From NCBI RefSeq assembly GCF_000690905.1, contig NZ_JMCL01000081.1, positions 1 to 64,000 on the forward strand: 64,000 nt of DNA. The letters are read 5' to 3'. Both the position numbers and the translations under genes were made by a program. The notes below the pieces were generated by a model. It ran no database searches, was not told the origin of the DNA, and saw only the letters and a list, made by a program, of their open reading frames with translations. Shown one piece after another: positions 45,512 to 54,929 of the stretch. The stretch comes from Pseudomonas sp. Ant30-3. Its GTDB lineage: Bacteria; Pseudomonadota; Gammaproteobacteria; Pseudomonadales; Pseudomonadaceae. The first letter of the stretch is position 1. Every line of letters starts with the position of its first letter.

Positions 45512-46186
45512 TCAGGGACGCGAAGCCACCTCGTCCAGGTGGTGCAGCAAACTCAGCGGATCTTCATAAACCCTCAGCGCTCCAGCTCGCTCAAGCTCAC
45601 CGCGGTCATAGCCACCGGAAAGCAAACCAATGCCGGTCGCTTTACACCGCCTCGCGGCCAGCATGTCCCACACCGCATCGCCGATGACCAGGCATTCTTC
45701 TATTGCTACATCCATTTTCTGTGCGGCCGCGAGGAAGAGGTCCGGGTCTGGCTTGCCGTACTTGACGTCATCGCGGGTGATGAGATTGATGTCTTTGGCA
45801 TTGAGCTTCAAGGCCTTCAAGTTGATGCTCGCAGTGTCGACGCCTCCGCTGGTCGCAATGCACCACTGCACGCCTTCCTCGGTCAGCGTGTTCAGCAGCT
45901 CAACTGCACCGGGCAGCGCGATGATCTGACCCTGTAAAGCCTCATAGGCCTGCGCATGTTTATCGCTCAGCTTCTTCGCTTGTTCCGGACTGATCGTCAG
46001 CCCGGTTTCGCGGGACAGCGTCTTGAGCATCAACCCGCCGCTCATGCCTATTTTCCGGTGAATGCGCCACATCGCGAGCGGAATATTTTCCGAATCGAGT
46101 GCTTCTTTCCAGGCCGCGACGTTCTGATAGACGCTGTCAGTCAGCGTGCCGTCGAGGTCAAATATGATTGAGGTTTGCGGTCGCAT
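45512..46186 (-). CDS. HAD-family phosphatase (phosphoglycolate phosphatase-like)
   Basis: The 224-residue protein has IIFDLDGTLTDSVYQN (motif I), CIATSGG (motif II), KYGKPDPDLF (motif III Lys) and VIGDAVWDMLAARR (motif IV), with a helical cap after residue 15. It resembles beta-phosphoglucomutase/phosphoglycolate-type enzymes. GGAG precedes the ATG. Substrate unknown. Confidence 0.87.
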   Translation of the reverse strand: MRPQTSIIFDLDGTLTDSVYQNVAAWKEALDSENIPLAMWRIHRKIGMSGGLMLKTLSRETGLTISPEQAKKLSDKHAQAYEALQGQIIALPGAVELLNTLTEEGVQWCIATSGGVDTASINLKALKLNAKDINLITRDDVKYGKPDPDLFLAAAQKMDVAIEECLVIGDAVWDMLAARRCKATGIGLLSGGYDRGELERAGALRVYEDPLSLLHHLDEVASRP

Positions 46187-46249
46187 GTAGTACTCCAGTA
46201 TTCAAATGTCATCCCTGGCTATTTCCATTCCAGACAATCGTGTGGCCGG

Positions 46250-46435
46250 CTACTTACGGACCGGAGCTCTTTCCAGGTCAGCAGGGCCGGGTGTGACCCG
46301 CGCTCCATCACCTTCAGATTCCTCGCGACTCACGCGCTCGTCGTCGGTCAGGCCGACGTCTGTCTCATTCGATCCGTCACGGTCGGACAGGTCGTTAGGC
46401 AGGATGGTGCCTACCCCGAAGATAATCGCTGCCAT
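46250..46435 (-). CDS. Small acidic protein of unknown function
   Basis: The 61-residue frame starts MAAIIFGVGTILPNDLSDRDG and has an acidic, disordered tail (TDDERVSREESEGDGARV). GAAGG lies 6 bases upstream of the ATG. It is 170 bp after the Mn catalase on the same strand. I recognise no family, and it may not be expressed. Confidence 0.45.
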   Translation of the reverse strand: MAAIIFGVGTILPNDLSDRDGSNETDVGLTDDERVSREESEGDGARVTPGPADLERAPVRK

Positions 46436-46604
46436 GTAAACCTTCAGTCCTCTGCAGGCTTGTCTGCAATCATGTTCAAAGCCTGCGAAGGCTCTATCCA
46501 TCACTTTGTTGAAGTGATCTTGAACTGACACTGTTCTGTTATCCGGTTGCAATCTCGTCACTCCTCTGGTTTGTGCGACCTCATAAGAGGTCGCTGAACA
46601 CAAA

Positions 46605-47486
46605 TCAGGCATCTTTGCCTTGCACGTAACCTGAACCCAGATCCGCGCCTGTCACCGGTTCACTGAGTGGGTCAGATGCAGTGCGAATCTTCATCGCTTC
46701 CAAAACAGATTCATCGTCTTGGGAAAGATTCACAGAAGCTGATCCGTCACCGCCGTCAACGGCAGGCTCAGGACTCTCGACATATTCCCAACCGGCACCC
46801 TCGTTCCAAGGGCCGCGGACATTGGGTTCGCCCGACATGTTGAAGTATTTATGGGTAAACGCCGGATCGCCGGGCAGCTTGCCTTGCGGGAAGTTCGGTT
46901 GAATGGCGTGCAGCGCTTTTTCAAATGACTTCTGGTGCGCGATTTCTCGCGTCATCAAGAAGCCCAGTGCTTCTTTCACGCCGGGATCATCGGTCACGTT
47001 GATCAAGCGTTCATACAAGATTTTTGCCCGTGCTTCTGCAGCGATATTTGAACGAAAGTCTGCAGTAGGTTCAGAAATCGAGTCGACGTAAGCCGCCGTC
47101 CATGGGACGCCTGCGGAGTTGACCAGTGGTGCGCCTGCACCGTAAAGAAGGCTGGTTATGTGCGAGTCGTTACCGGCGCCGTTAATTGCCCGGTACAGTT
47201 CACCTTCCTCTTGCACACCTTCCGCCAACTGCCCTTTGGCACCTCGGTTGAGCATCACGATAATCGAACCGACAATTTCAAGGTGGCTCAATTCTTCGGT
47301 GGCAATATCCATCAACAGGTCTTTGCGACCAGGATCTTCTTCCGCCAATGCCTGAGTGAAATAGCGAGCTGCCGCTGCCAGTTCACCATTGGCACCGCCA
47401 AATTGCTCAAGCAGCAGGTTTGCCAGCCCCGGGTTGGGTTGCGCAACTCGCACGGTGTACTGAAGGCGTTTGTTATGTAAAAACAT
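46605..47486 (-). CDS. Manganese catalase family protein
   Basis: About 293 residues. The di-manganese ligands lie in LLEQFGGANGELAAAARYF, ATEELSHLEIV, AEARAKILYERL and REIAHQKSFEKAL (E, EExxH, E, ExxxH-type positions). It removes hydrogen peroxide without haem. It starts at MFLHNKRLQYTVRV (47486) behind GAGGA. This is the second catalase in the window; YWB-like stress control is possible but no promoter is certain. Confidence 0.9.
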   Translation of the reverse strand: MFLHNKRLQYTVRVAQPNPGLANLLLEQFGGANGELAAAARYFTQALAEEDPGRKDLLMDIATEELSHLEIVGSIIVMLNRGAKGQLAEGVQEEGELYRAINGAGNDSHITSLLYGAGAPLVNSAGVPWTAAYVDSISEPTADFRSNIAAEARAKILYERLINVTDDPGVKEALGFLMTREIAHQKSFEKALHAIQPNFPQGKLPGDPAFTHKYFNMSGEPNVRGPWNEGAGWEYVESPEPAVDGGDGSASVNLSQDDESVLEAMKIRTASDPLSEPVTGADLGSGYVQGKDA

Positions 47487-47733
47487 TGGGTCATTCCTCA
47501 TGCAGGCTAAATGCGCAATCACCACTGCGGGTGTTAGCGCGTGCATAAGTTGTGAGGTACAGAAATCGGCGGAATTTCGTTTATTAGTGCCGGTCGAGAC
47601 GGACGGTACCAACCTTTTAGTTCAAGAAATCTGCGCGAAACCAGCGGCCACGTAGTCGACATCGTCAGCTGGAGCGACCGTTGCTGAAGACATGCGTGGC
47701 GTCTCCGGCAACGGTTCGTAGCGTATTACCGAC

Positions 47734-49905
47734 TCAAAATTTGTATTTGGCCGTCAGCATGTAGCTGCGTGGCGTGCCGTAATTGTCGGTAGAGCCCCAA
47801 GTGGTGTTGTAGCCGATCGAGGAGTAGTAGACCCGGTCGAACACATTGTTGGCGTTGACTTGCAGGTCGAGGTGTTTGTTGACTTCGTAGCCTGCCATCA
47901 AGTCCGTAACGGCGTAGCTGCCCTGCTCGAGGCGATAGCTGCCAGCGGTGAGCGGCACGTCGTTGTACATCCGGCTCTGCCAATAGACGTTGCCGCCAAC
48001 CCGGAATTTTTCCAGTGGCCCCTGCAGGCGATACACCGTCGAGACTTTGAAAAGATGCTCAGGCGTGTCGGTGTCGAAACGCTGATTCTTGTTTTCCGGG
48101 TTTTCGTCTTTGATGTAGTGCGCGCGGGTGTAGGTGTAGCCGGCACCCACTTGCCAGTTCTCGCTGAGGGCGCCTTGCAGTTCCAGGTCCAGGCCTTGGC
48201 TGCGGACTTTGCCGGAGGTCTCGTAGCAGGTCATGACCGGGCAACCGAGCTGACTGTCTGCAAGCGAAGCGCGGTTTTTCTGGTCGATCTGGAACACCGC
48301 GAGGCTGGCGTTGAGTGCGCCGTCGAAGTACTCGCCTTTGATGCCGACTTCATAGTTCTCGCCGACAATCGGCTCCAGCAGTTTGCCGGAAATGTCCTTT
48401 GAAGTTTGTGGGGTGAAGATGTCGGTGTAACTGGCGTAAACGGAGTGGTGGTCGTCGAGTTTGTAGATCAGGCCGGCGTAACGCGTCAGGTTGCGGGTGA
48501 CTTTGAAGTCGCCGTCGCCGGAGCGGTCGTCGTAGTCGTACCAGTCCAGGCGGCTGCCGAGGATCAGCGTCAGCGGATCGGCCAGGCTCAGACGGGTAGT
48601 GAGGTAAACCGCATCCTGAGTGGTGACGTTGTGGGTTTTGCCGCTACGCACAAAGTCCGGCTTCGGCGCACCGATCGGCCACGCCGTGGTGTACGGGCTG
48701 TACTCTTTGGTGGTGGCATCGTAAGCGCGGTTGCTGGCGCCGACGACCACTTCGTGGGTGCGGCCGAAAGCTTCGACCGGGCCGCTGGCATAGACGTCCA
48801 GCGCGTTTTGTTTGTCGGTGTGATGCGATTGATAGGCCGTGGTTTCCAGCGGTCCGGCGTATCGTGACTGGTAAGTGCCGGAGAATTCACCGTCCAGTGT
48901 CGAAGCCGAGGCCGCGGCGTGCAGCTTCCAGTCGTTGTTGAAACGATGCTCCACTTCACCGAACACGGTATCGATCTGCAGCTTCTTGTTTTCCCAATCC
49001 GTGCCCGGGTAGGTGGAGCGGGGCAGGTCCAGGTGGTGGCCGTCGGTGCCAATCGGCAAGCCGCCCCAGAAATAGTTGGTCTGCTCGTTCTGGCGCGAAA
49101 AGCCCAGGGTTGCCATGGTGCTGTCGCTCAGATCGGCTTCGCCGATGGCGTAGAACAGACCGTGATCGTTTTCTTCCTTGTCGCGAAAACTGTCGGCGCC
49201 CTGATAGGAACCCACCACCCGACCGCGCAACGTGCCACTTTCGTTCAGTGGGCTCGACGCATCGAACACACCGCGATAATCATCCCAGCTGCCGGCGGCG
49301 CCCGTGAGGATCACTTGCTGGTCGGCCGTGGGGCGTTTGCGCACCATGTTGATGGCGGCGGAAGGGTTGCCGGCGCCGGTTACCAGACCGGTTGCGCCGC
49401 GAATGATTTCGACGCGGTCAAACATTGCCAGGTTCGGCTGTACGGGCATCGTGTAGGGCTGGTAAGAGCTGGGCAGCCCGTCATACATGATGTTGTCGAT
49501 GTCGAAACCGCGCGAGCTGTACGTCTGTCGACCCGGTCCACTCGCCTGGCTGAGGAACAGCCCCGGCGTGCCCCTCACCACATCATTGATGCTGGTCATC
49601 GCCTGATCGTCCATGCGCTGACGCGTAATCACGGTCACCGCTTGAGGCGTTTCGCGCATGGTCAGTGGCAGCTTGGTAGCGGTCTGCATGGGGCCTGTGG
49701 TGTAGGAACCGGTATCTTCGGTGGTGCTGCCCAAGCCGGTGGCGCTGATTTCGGTCGCGCCCAGCTCCAGAGTGCTGGATGGAGCGTCTTTAACAGCGGG
49801 CGGCGTCTCATCGGCTGAAGCCAGCGGAATGCTTGCCATGCCGATGGCCAATGCCAACAGACTGGGAGAGAGGTTGCAACGGCGGTTTGTGGTGTAGAAC
49901 GACAT
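47734..49905 (-). CDS. TonB-dependent siderophore receptor
   Basis: About 723 residues with a signal peptide (LLALAIGMASIPLASA), plug domain (LPLTMRETPQAVTVITRQRMDDQAM; RVEIIRGATGLVTGAGNPSAAINMVRKRP) and a beta-barrel ending in Phe (SYMLTAKYKF). It imports a ferric siderophore. The ATG at 49905 gives the signal peptide; the frame reaches 49953. A Fur box lies upstream. Confidence 0.9.
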   Translation of the reverse strand: MSFYTTNRRCNLSPSLLALAIGMASIPLASADETPPAVKDAPSSTLELGATEISATGLGSTTEDTGSYTTGPMQTATKLPLTMRETPQAVTVITRQRMDDQAMTSINDVVRGTPGLFLSQASGPGRQTYSSRGFDIDNIMYDGLPSSYQPYTMPVQPNLAMFDRVEIIRGATGLVTGAGNPSAAINMVRKRPTADQQVILTGAAGSWDDYRGVFDASSPLNESGTLRGRVVGSYQGADSFRDKEENDHGLFYAIGEADLSDSTMATLGFSRQNEQTNYFWGGLPIGTDGHHLDLPRSTYPGTDWENKKLQIDTVFGEVEHRFNNDWKLHAAASASTLDGEFSGTYQSRYAGPLETTAYQSHHTDKQNALDVYASGPVEAFGRTHEVVVGASNRAYDATTKEYSPYTTAWPIGAPKPDFVRSGKTHNVTTQDAVYLTTRLSLADPLTLILGSRLDWYDYDDRSGDGDFKVTRNLTRYAGLIYKLDDHHSVYASYTDIFTPQTSKDISGKLLEPIVGENYEVGIKGEYFDGALNASLAVFQIDQKNRASLADSQLGCPVMTCYETSGKVRSQGLDLELQGALSENWQVGAGYTYTRAHYIKDENPENKNQRFDTDTPEHLFKVSTVYRLQGPLEKFRVGGNVYWQSRMYNDVPLTAGSYRLEQGSYAVTDLMAGYEVNKHLDLQVNANNVFDRVYYSSIGYNTTWGSTDNYGTPRSYMLTAKYKF

Positions 49906-49955
49906 CAATCTGATTCCCCAAGCGATACCAAAACGAATCGAATGCAAGCGCATCT

Positions 49956-49974
49956 AATAATAATTCGCATTAGT
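49956..49974 (-). promoter_or_regulatory. Fur box upstream of second TonB receptor
   Basis: Minus-strand ACTAATGCGAATTATTATT matches 13 of 19 Fur consensus positions and lies about 50 bp before the ATG. Confidence 0.62.
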
Positions 49975-50175
49975 GTCTCAGATCGTTACACCTGAAGAAA
50001 GATAGACGAGTCAGTTAGTTAACAAAATTTTCACATGCGCAGGGGCGCCACTTGCGTGCGCTTCATGCGGCGGGAGAACTATGGACGTCAGGATGGAAGG
50101 ATTGAGGCTGCAGCGATTAAACGCTGATCAAGCGCTGTCGCTGCATGATTCCGGGGGCTTCTCGCACAGCGCACA

Positions 50176-50376
50176 TCATGTAAAAGAGGCAGCGATATCA
50201 TCCAGCGCTTTTCCTGGATTGATTTCCCGACAGGCATTACCACACCCTGGCGCGTGAACGAACGCCGTGCCCTTTTCAGCCTCCTTCTGTTCTGCCTGGC
50301 ACGCTCTGCAAGTGATAGAGCCGTTGACAAGCCTCCATTGCGCGTTCCACTCAATCAGCTGTTCCGTGGATGTCAT
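50176..50376 (-). CDS. Small cysteine-containing protein, possible zinc ribbon
   Basis: The 66-residue frame starts MTSTEQLIEWNAQWRLVNGS and has C-x2-C (TCRACQ) followed by HAPGCGNAC, a possible zinc site. GGAG nine bases upstream sets 50376 as the start; the frame extends five codons further. I recognise no named family. Confidence 0.55.
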   Translation of the reverse strand: MTSTEQLIEWNAQWRLVNGSITCRACQAEQKEAEKGTAFVHAPGCGNACREINPGKALDDIAASFT

Positions 50377-50439
50377 CGTCCGGTACTCCAATCGAAGCTG
50401 GGCCGAGTGCTAACGTGTTTCCCGCCCTCGGCAGTGTAA

Positions 50440-51477
50440 TCACCACTCATACGTCGTGGCGCCATAAGTCAACAACGGCAGCGTCACAATGAACTCGCTA
50501 CCTTTTCCGGCTCCTTCACTCCTACAGATAACCTCACCGTCGTGGGCTTCGACGAGCTGTCGGGTGACCGCCAAGCCCAGTCCGAGTCCTGATCTGTTGA
50601 CTGCCTGGGCGGTGACATCCCGGACGAACGGATCAAAGATCGTGGGCAGTATCTCTGGAGATATGCCGATGCCACTGTCAGTAATGCGAATACTGACCGT
50701 CCCGGCATCCGCCGTGACCTTCAGATCAACAGAGCCTCGCTCCGGGGTGTACTTGGCGGCGTTAGTCAGAACGTTGTTGAGGATCTGATTCAGGCGAATT
50801 GGATCGCCTTTCACCAAGAGGACGCATTTGGGCAGGTCTACGCTGAAATTCAGGTTCTGCGCCGCCATCATCGGCATGCACGCGGTGGCGGCCTCGCGGA
50901 TGACTTGCACTACATCGACATCACGGCAATGGATGTTCAGCTTGCCCGTACTGGCCCGCGAGACATCCAGCAAATCTTCGATCATTCGCGAAATGTGCTG
51001 AACCTTCCCTTCAATCAGCGCGCGCATCCCGGGCAGGTCTCCGCTTGGAAGGCGGGTCATGCGTTCGGCAATCATGCTGATCGGGGTCAGTGGATTGCGA
51101 AGTTCATGGGCAACCATCGCGAGAATGCTCTTTTGTTGAACAACAGCCAGCTCCGCCGAGGCCTGCATTTGCTGGGCCCTTAATGCGGCGGTGGTCAATT
51201 CTTGATTAGCTTTTCGCAGCTCCTGTACAACCGATAAGTCTGGCTGCACGGGAGGGGAGGCTTCGGACTGGCCAAGGATGCGCAGCACCAGTTGTTGATT
51301 GGCTTCAATCAGGTTTTCCAGGTGCTGGCTGTCGCTGAGCAGCTTACGAGCCTCATCCAGTTCGCTTTGCAGCGATGAGAGGGTGGCGCGTCTATCCTCG
51401 ACCTGTTGGCCGAGCAGATGCAGCTCAAGAGCAGCCTTGGCGAGCTCCGTCTCGTTGTTGCCATCCGCCTTAATCAT
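50440..51477 (-). CDS. Soluble sensor histidine kinase of the KaiC operon
   Basis: The 345-residue protein has no membrane helix. Residues 1-115 form coiled coil (LEDRRATLSSLQSELDEARKLL and QELRKANQELTTAALRAQQ regions). His124 lies in MVAHELRNPLTP. The ATP domain has NQILNNVLTNAAKY (230-243), DSGIG (267-271) and GLGLGL (297-302). No response regulator is near. It begins 23 bp after the KaiC-like gene, so it is likely the output or input kinase of that system. Confidence 0.88.
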   Translation of the reverse strand: MIKADGNNETELAKAALELHLLGQQVEDRRATLSSLQSELDEARKLLSDSQHLENLIEANQQLVLRILGQSEASPPVQPDLSVVQELRKANQELTTAALRAQQMQASAELAVVQQKSILAMVAHELRNPLTPISMIAERMTRLPSGDLPGMRALIEGKVQHISRMIEDLLDVSRASTGKLNIHCRDVDVVQVIREAATACMPMMAAQNLNFSVDLPKCVLLVKGDPIRLNQILNNVLTNAAKYTPERGSVDLKVTADAGTVSIRITDSGIGISPEILPTIFDPFVRDVTAQAVNRSGLGLGLAVTRQLVEAHDGEVICRSEGAGKGSEFIVTLPLLTYGATTYEW

Positions 51478-51500
51478 GAATTGAATCGACCATAGCCACC

Positions 51501-52970
51501 TCAGGGTTTGTCGTGCACCAATCGTTGTCTGGTAGGTCGACCACCGAGCAGGCCTTCTTGTTCAGGAAGTCTGTCGCCAATTTGCAATCCGTTGCTATCA
51601 ATGTTGTAAACCCGCAACTCATCGGAATGCGCACTAGCGCGCACCTTGACCACCGCCATGATGCGAAGCAGTCGGCTTTCCACCTCGATATAGCGCTGTA
51701 CGATGATGGCATCGGTCAGGAAGGCGGTGCCATAAGGACTGAATCGCAAATCGTTATAGCGATCTTCCAGCTCCGAGGTCATTAGCACGGTGGCCCCGGC
51801 GCTGGTCAACGTGCTCACCATCCACGCCAATGATTGACGGAAGTCTTCTTGGAAAGTGGGCGCAAGTGCCAGTTCGAACCCGGAGAGCGAGTCAATGACG
51901 ACTCGTGTGGCGTTCAGTCGCTTGATCTCTTTCAACAGCATATGGACGATTTCAGCGATCGACAGGTCTGGCGCATGGCTGTCTATCAGCGCTACATGGC
52001 CATCTGCAATCAATTTTTTGAAGGTGGCATTCCGCAAGTGATCGGGACGCTGCTCAAAAACGGCGACAACACCCGTCTCGCCGTTTTTTGCACCTTCTTC
52101 GAGGAAGGAAGCAGCCAGTATGCTTTTGCCCGAACCGGAAGGCCCTGCAACCAGCAGCGAATAACCCCGCGGCAGCCCGCCACCGAGCATTTCATCGAGG
52201 CGGGGCACACCCATCTTCAACCGCGCGGAGGACTCCGTCGTATGCAGTTCAACGGCGTTCTGACCCGGCATGACGGCCGGCGAGAACACCTTGATCCCTG
52301 AGGTTTCAATCCGGAACGTATGCAGACCGGGCACCGTAGGCTGGCCGCGCATCTTCATGATTTCCATTTTGCGCACCATCGAGTTGCGATAGACACTCTG
52401 CCTCAGCCAGATCAAGCCGTCAGCCACGGTGAAGATCGGGTTGGTATCGGTTTCGGTGAAGTATTCGCCGATCAGGAATGTCGTTGCCTGCCAGGTGGTC
52501 ATCAGCATGCCCAGTTGCTGCACGAACTGAGGCAAGTTGTTGTTCGGGTTGGTCTGGGTCTGGCTGGCCAGGACCACAGAACGGAATGAATCGACAAACA
52601 CCAGGGACGGCGAATGGGCTTCCACTTCGCTGACGATGCGCCGCAACACTTCATCCAGATTACCGGCGAGGGTATCGTCGACCAGATTGATGTAACGAAT
52701 CGATTTGTTGATCGCTTCATCATCAAAAAAGTCGAACTGCTGCTGATATCGCAGCATTTTCAATGGCGGTTCACCCAGTACGGTGAAGAACAATGCTGGG
52801 CGCTCAGGGGTCGCCAGGGAAAACATCATCTGATGCGCCAGGGTGGTTTTGCCACAGCCCGGTGGCCCAGCGATGAGATTGAAGGAAAACTCCGGTAATC
52901 CGCCACCCAATACGTCGTCCAGCCCAGGGACGCCGGTGGCCAGGCGGTTGATTGTCACTTTCGTGGTCAT
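51501..52970 (-). CDS. KaiC-like double RecA ATPase
   Basis: The 489-residue protein has two KaiC domains: Walker A at 35-43 (GPPGCGKTT) and 276-283 (GPSGSGKS), Walker B at LVFVDSF and RVVIDSL. The catalytic Glu-Glu pairs read GE (66-67) and EQ (306-307). The Ser-Thr phosphosites of cyanobacterial KaiC, in the segment before ITDTIILLQY, are Ala-Phe here (GTAFLTDAIIVQRY). It is thus a nonphosphorylating ATPase switch rather than a clock. It overlaps the upstream gene by ATGA and is followed by the kinase. Confidence 0.87.
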   Translation of the reverse strand: MTTKVTINRLATGVPGLDDVLGGGLPEFSFNLIAGPPGCGKTTLAHQMMFSLATPERPALFFTVLGEPPLKMLRYQQQFDFFDDEAINKSIRYINLVDDTLAGNLDEVLRRIVSEVEAHSPSLVFVDSFRSVVLASQTQTNPNNNLPQFVQQLGMLMTTWQATTFLIGEYFTETDTNPIFTVADGLIWLRQSVYRNSMVRKMEIMKMRGQPTVPGLHTFRIETSGIKVFSPAVMPGQNAVELHTTESSARLKMGVPRLDEMLGGGLPRGYSLLVAGPSGSGKSILAASFLEEGAKNGETGVVAVFEQRPDHLRNATFKKLIADGHVALIDSHAPDLSIAEIVHMLLKEIKRLNATRVVIDSLSGFELALAPTFQEDFRQSLAWMVSTLTSAGATVLMTSELEDRYNDLRFSPYGTAFLTDAIIVQRYIEVESRLLRIMAVVKVRASAHSDELRVYNIDSNGLQIGDRLPEQEGLLGGRPTRQRLVHDKP

Positions 52971-53428
52971 GACGAAATATCCTGCGCAGGGGTGTCGCTT
53001 GAAGAAGTGTGCAACACACTACGGAGCAATTTGGCCGTCAGTGACGGCCCTATCAAAGTGGTTAGCAATTGGTACAGAGAGGTAAGAAGGTTCTCCCCCA
53101 GGTAAAGCGCATTGACTGCGCTTTGCTTCAGGAGAACTATTTTGAGTTCCGCCAGGGTCATGGCCGGCAGAAGGGAATCATACATACCAGCCAGACGCGG
53201 ATTTTTACTGCAGACGATAAAGCTGCGACGAAAAAGAGCCACAACCCCTCGCTCGCCAATAATCGGCGCAAGGGCTGCGTTCATGTCTTGCAGCGTAGCA
53301 ACGACGGCGTTAGCAATCTTTGCGATGTCAGAGGTGTCACCTATCCGCTGCGTAAGGGCAGTGGCTATCTGACGACCCTCTTCGCTTTCCGTAGGCATGG
53401 GGGAAGGACTTCTGATGGTGTCCCGCAA
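52967..53428 (-). CDS. Unknown helical protein, first gene of KaiC operon
   Basis: About 153 residues, mostly helical, with ALAPIIGERGVVALFRRSFIV and LLTTLIGPSLTAKLLRSVL. I believe similar proteins accompany KaiC/kinase genes elsewhere, but I cannot name a family. The frame opens with TTG (53428); ATG at 53398 is the other choice and neither has a clear SD. The ATGA overlap with KaiC shows coupling. It may be the sensor or adapter for the ATPase. Confidence 0.6.
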   Translation of the reverse strand: MRDTIRSPSPMPTESEEGRQIATALTQRIGDTSDIAKIANAVVATLQDMNAALAPIIGERGVVALFRRSFIVCSKNPRLAGMYDSLLPAMTLAELKIVLLKQSAVNALYLGENLLTSLYQLLTTLIGPSLTAKLLRSVLHTSSSDTPAQDISS

Positions 53429-53533
53429 TGGTACACCGTCAGCGAACTTTCTGAGGGGTATTGCTTGAAGGGGCGCCGGCCGAGCATCTCCAGCGCACCT
53501 TGGTCAGCTTTAAGTCATAGGCCCGGCGAGAAA

Positions 53534-54886
53534 TCAGCGCACCAGACAAGGCTGCTTGTTGTTGAAGCTCCAGCCTGGAATCAAGAACTGCATCGCTACA
53601 CTGTCATCGCGAGCGCCGAGTCCCATGCCTTTGTACAACTCGTGTGCCTTCGCCACGGCGTCCATGTCGATGTCTACGCCCAGACCGTGTTTGGTTGGCA
53701 CTTTGACGTAACCCCCTTCGATTTTCAGCGGTTCCATGGTCAGGTGCTGGCCGTCCTGCCAGATCCAGTGCGTGTCGATCGCGGTGATTTCGCCCGGTGC
53801 AGCGGCCGCCACTTGAGTGAACATCGCCAGGGAAATATCGAAGTGGTTGTTGGAGTGAGAGCCCCAGGTCAGGCCCCATTCATGACACATCTGAGCCACC
53901 CGGACTGAGCCCTGCATCGTCCAGAAGTGCGGATCGGCAAGCGGGATGTCGACCGATTGCAGCTGGATGGCGTGGCCCATTTCGCGCCAGTCGGTAGCGA
54001 TCATGTTGGTCGCGGTTTTCAGGCCAGTGGCGCGACGGAATTCGGCCATGACTTCACGACCCGAATAGCCGTTTTCGGCACCGCACGGATCTTCGGCGTA
54101 GGCGAGTACGTGATGCTGGTCACGGCACAAGCGGATGGCTTCTTTCAGCGACCATGCGCCATTGGGATCGAGCGTAATGCGCGCATCGGGAAAACGTTCG
54201 GCCAGTGCGGTAACGGCTTCGATTTCTGCATCGCCGCTCAGCACGCCGCCTTTGAGTTTGAAATCGTTGAAGCCATATTTTGCTTTTGCCGCTTCGGCCA
54301 GGCGCACCACGGCTTCAGCGGTCATGGCTTTCTCGTGACGCAGGCGGAACCAGTCGTTATCTGCATCCGACTCGTTGCGGTAGGCCAGATCCGTGACATC
54401 GCGATCCCCGATGTAAAACAGATAACCGAGCATTTTTACTGCATCACGTTGCTGCCCTTCGCCCAGCAGTGCAGCGACCGGAACCTCCAGGAATTGCCCC
54501 AGCAGATCGAGCAGGGCAGCTTCCATCGCAGTCACGGCGTGAATGGTGATGCGCAGATCGAAGGTTTGCAGTCCGCGACCGGCGGCGTCACGCGATGCAA
54601 AGGTGGTGCGCATCTGGTTGAGGATGCGCTGGTACTGACCGATCGGCTGGCCGATCACCAGCCCGCGCGCGTCTTCGAGGGTTTCGCGAATGCGCTCGCC
54701 ACCCGGGACTTCACCCACGCCGGTATTGCCGGCGCTGTCTTTGAGAATGACGATGTTGCGGGTGAAGAACGGCCCGTGTGCGCCGCTCAGGTTCAGCAAC
54801 ATGCTGTCGTGGCCGGCGACCGGGATGACTTGAAAACTGGTGATAACAGGTGACTTGGAGCTGTTGGCGGCGTGTTCAGCGTTCAT
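53534..54886 (-). CDS. gudD: Glucarate dehydratase GudD
   Basis: About 450 residues of the enolase superfamily. FKLKGG holds the catalytic Lys pair, ITLDPNGAW and AYAEDPCG metal ligands, and SHSNNHFDISLAM the catalytic His. It dehydrates D-glucarate (and L-idarate) to 5-keto-4-deoxyglucarate. The ATG at 54886 has AGGA. It lies 43 bp after the transporter gene, so gudP-gudD form an operon. Confidence 0.93.
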   Translation of the reverse strand: MNAEHAANSSKSPVITSFQVIPVAGHDSMLLNLSGAHGPFFTRNIVILKDSAGNTGVGEVPGGERIRETLEDARGLVIGQPIGQYQRILNQMRTTFASRDAAGRGLQTFDLRITIHAVTAMEAALLDLLGQFLEVPVAALLGEGQQRDAVKMLGYLFYIGDRDVTDLAYRNESDADNDWFRLRHEKAMTAEAVVRLAEAAKAKYGFNDFKLKGGVLSGDAEIEAVTALAERFPDARITLDPNGAWSLKEAIRLCRDQHHVLAYAEDPCGAENGYSGREVMAEFRRATGLKTATNMIATDWREMGHAIQLQSVDIPLADPHFWTMQGSVRVAQMCHEWGLTWGSHSNNHFDISLAMFTQVAAAAPGEITAIDTHWIWQDGQHLTMEPLKIEGGYVKVPTKHGLGVDIDMDAVAKAHELYKGMGLGARDDSVAMQFLIPGWSFNNKQPCLVR

Positions 54887-54929
54887 GGCAAATTCCTGCA
54901 AATGAGTTCATTCAGCGATCGATGAAAAA

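Noticed and set aside
47580..47640. AlgU (GAACTT-N16-TCTGA) promoter before the Mn catalase
   Set aside because: GAACT is present on the minus strand but the second element is 18 bases away and imperfect.
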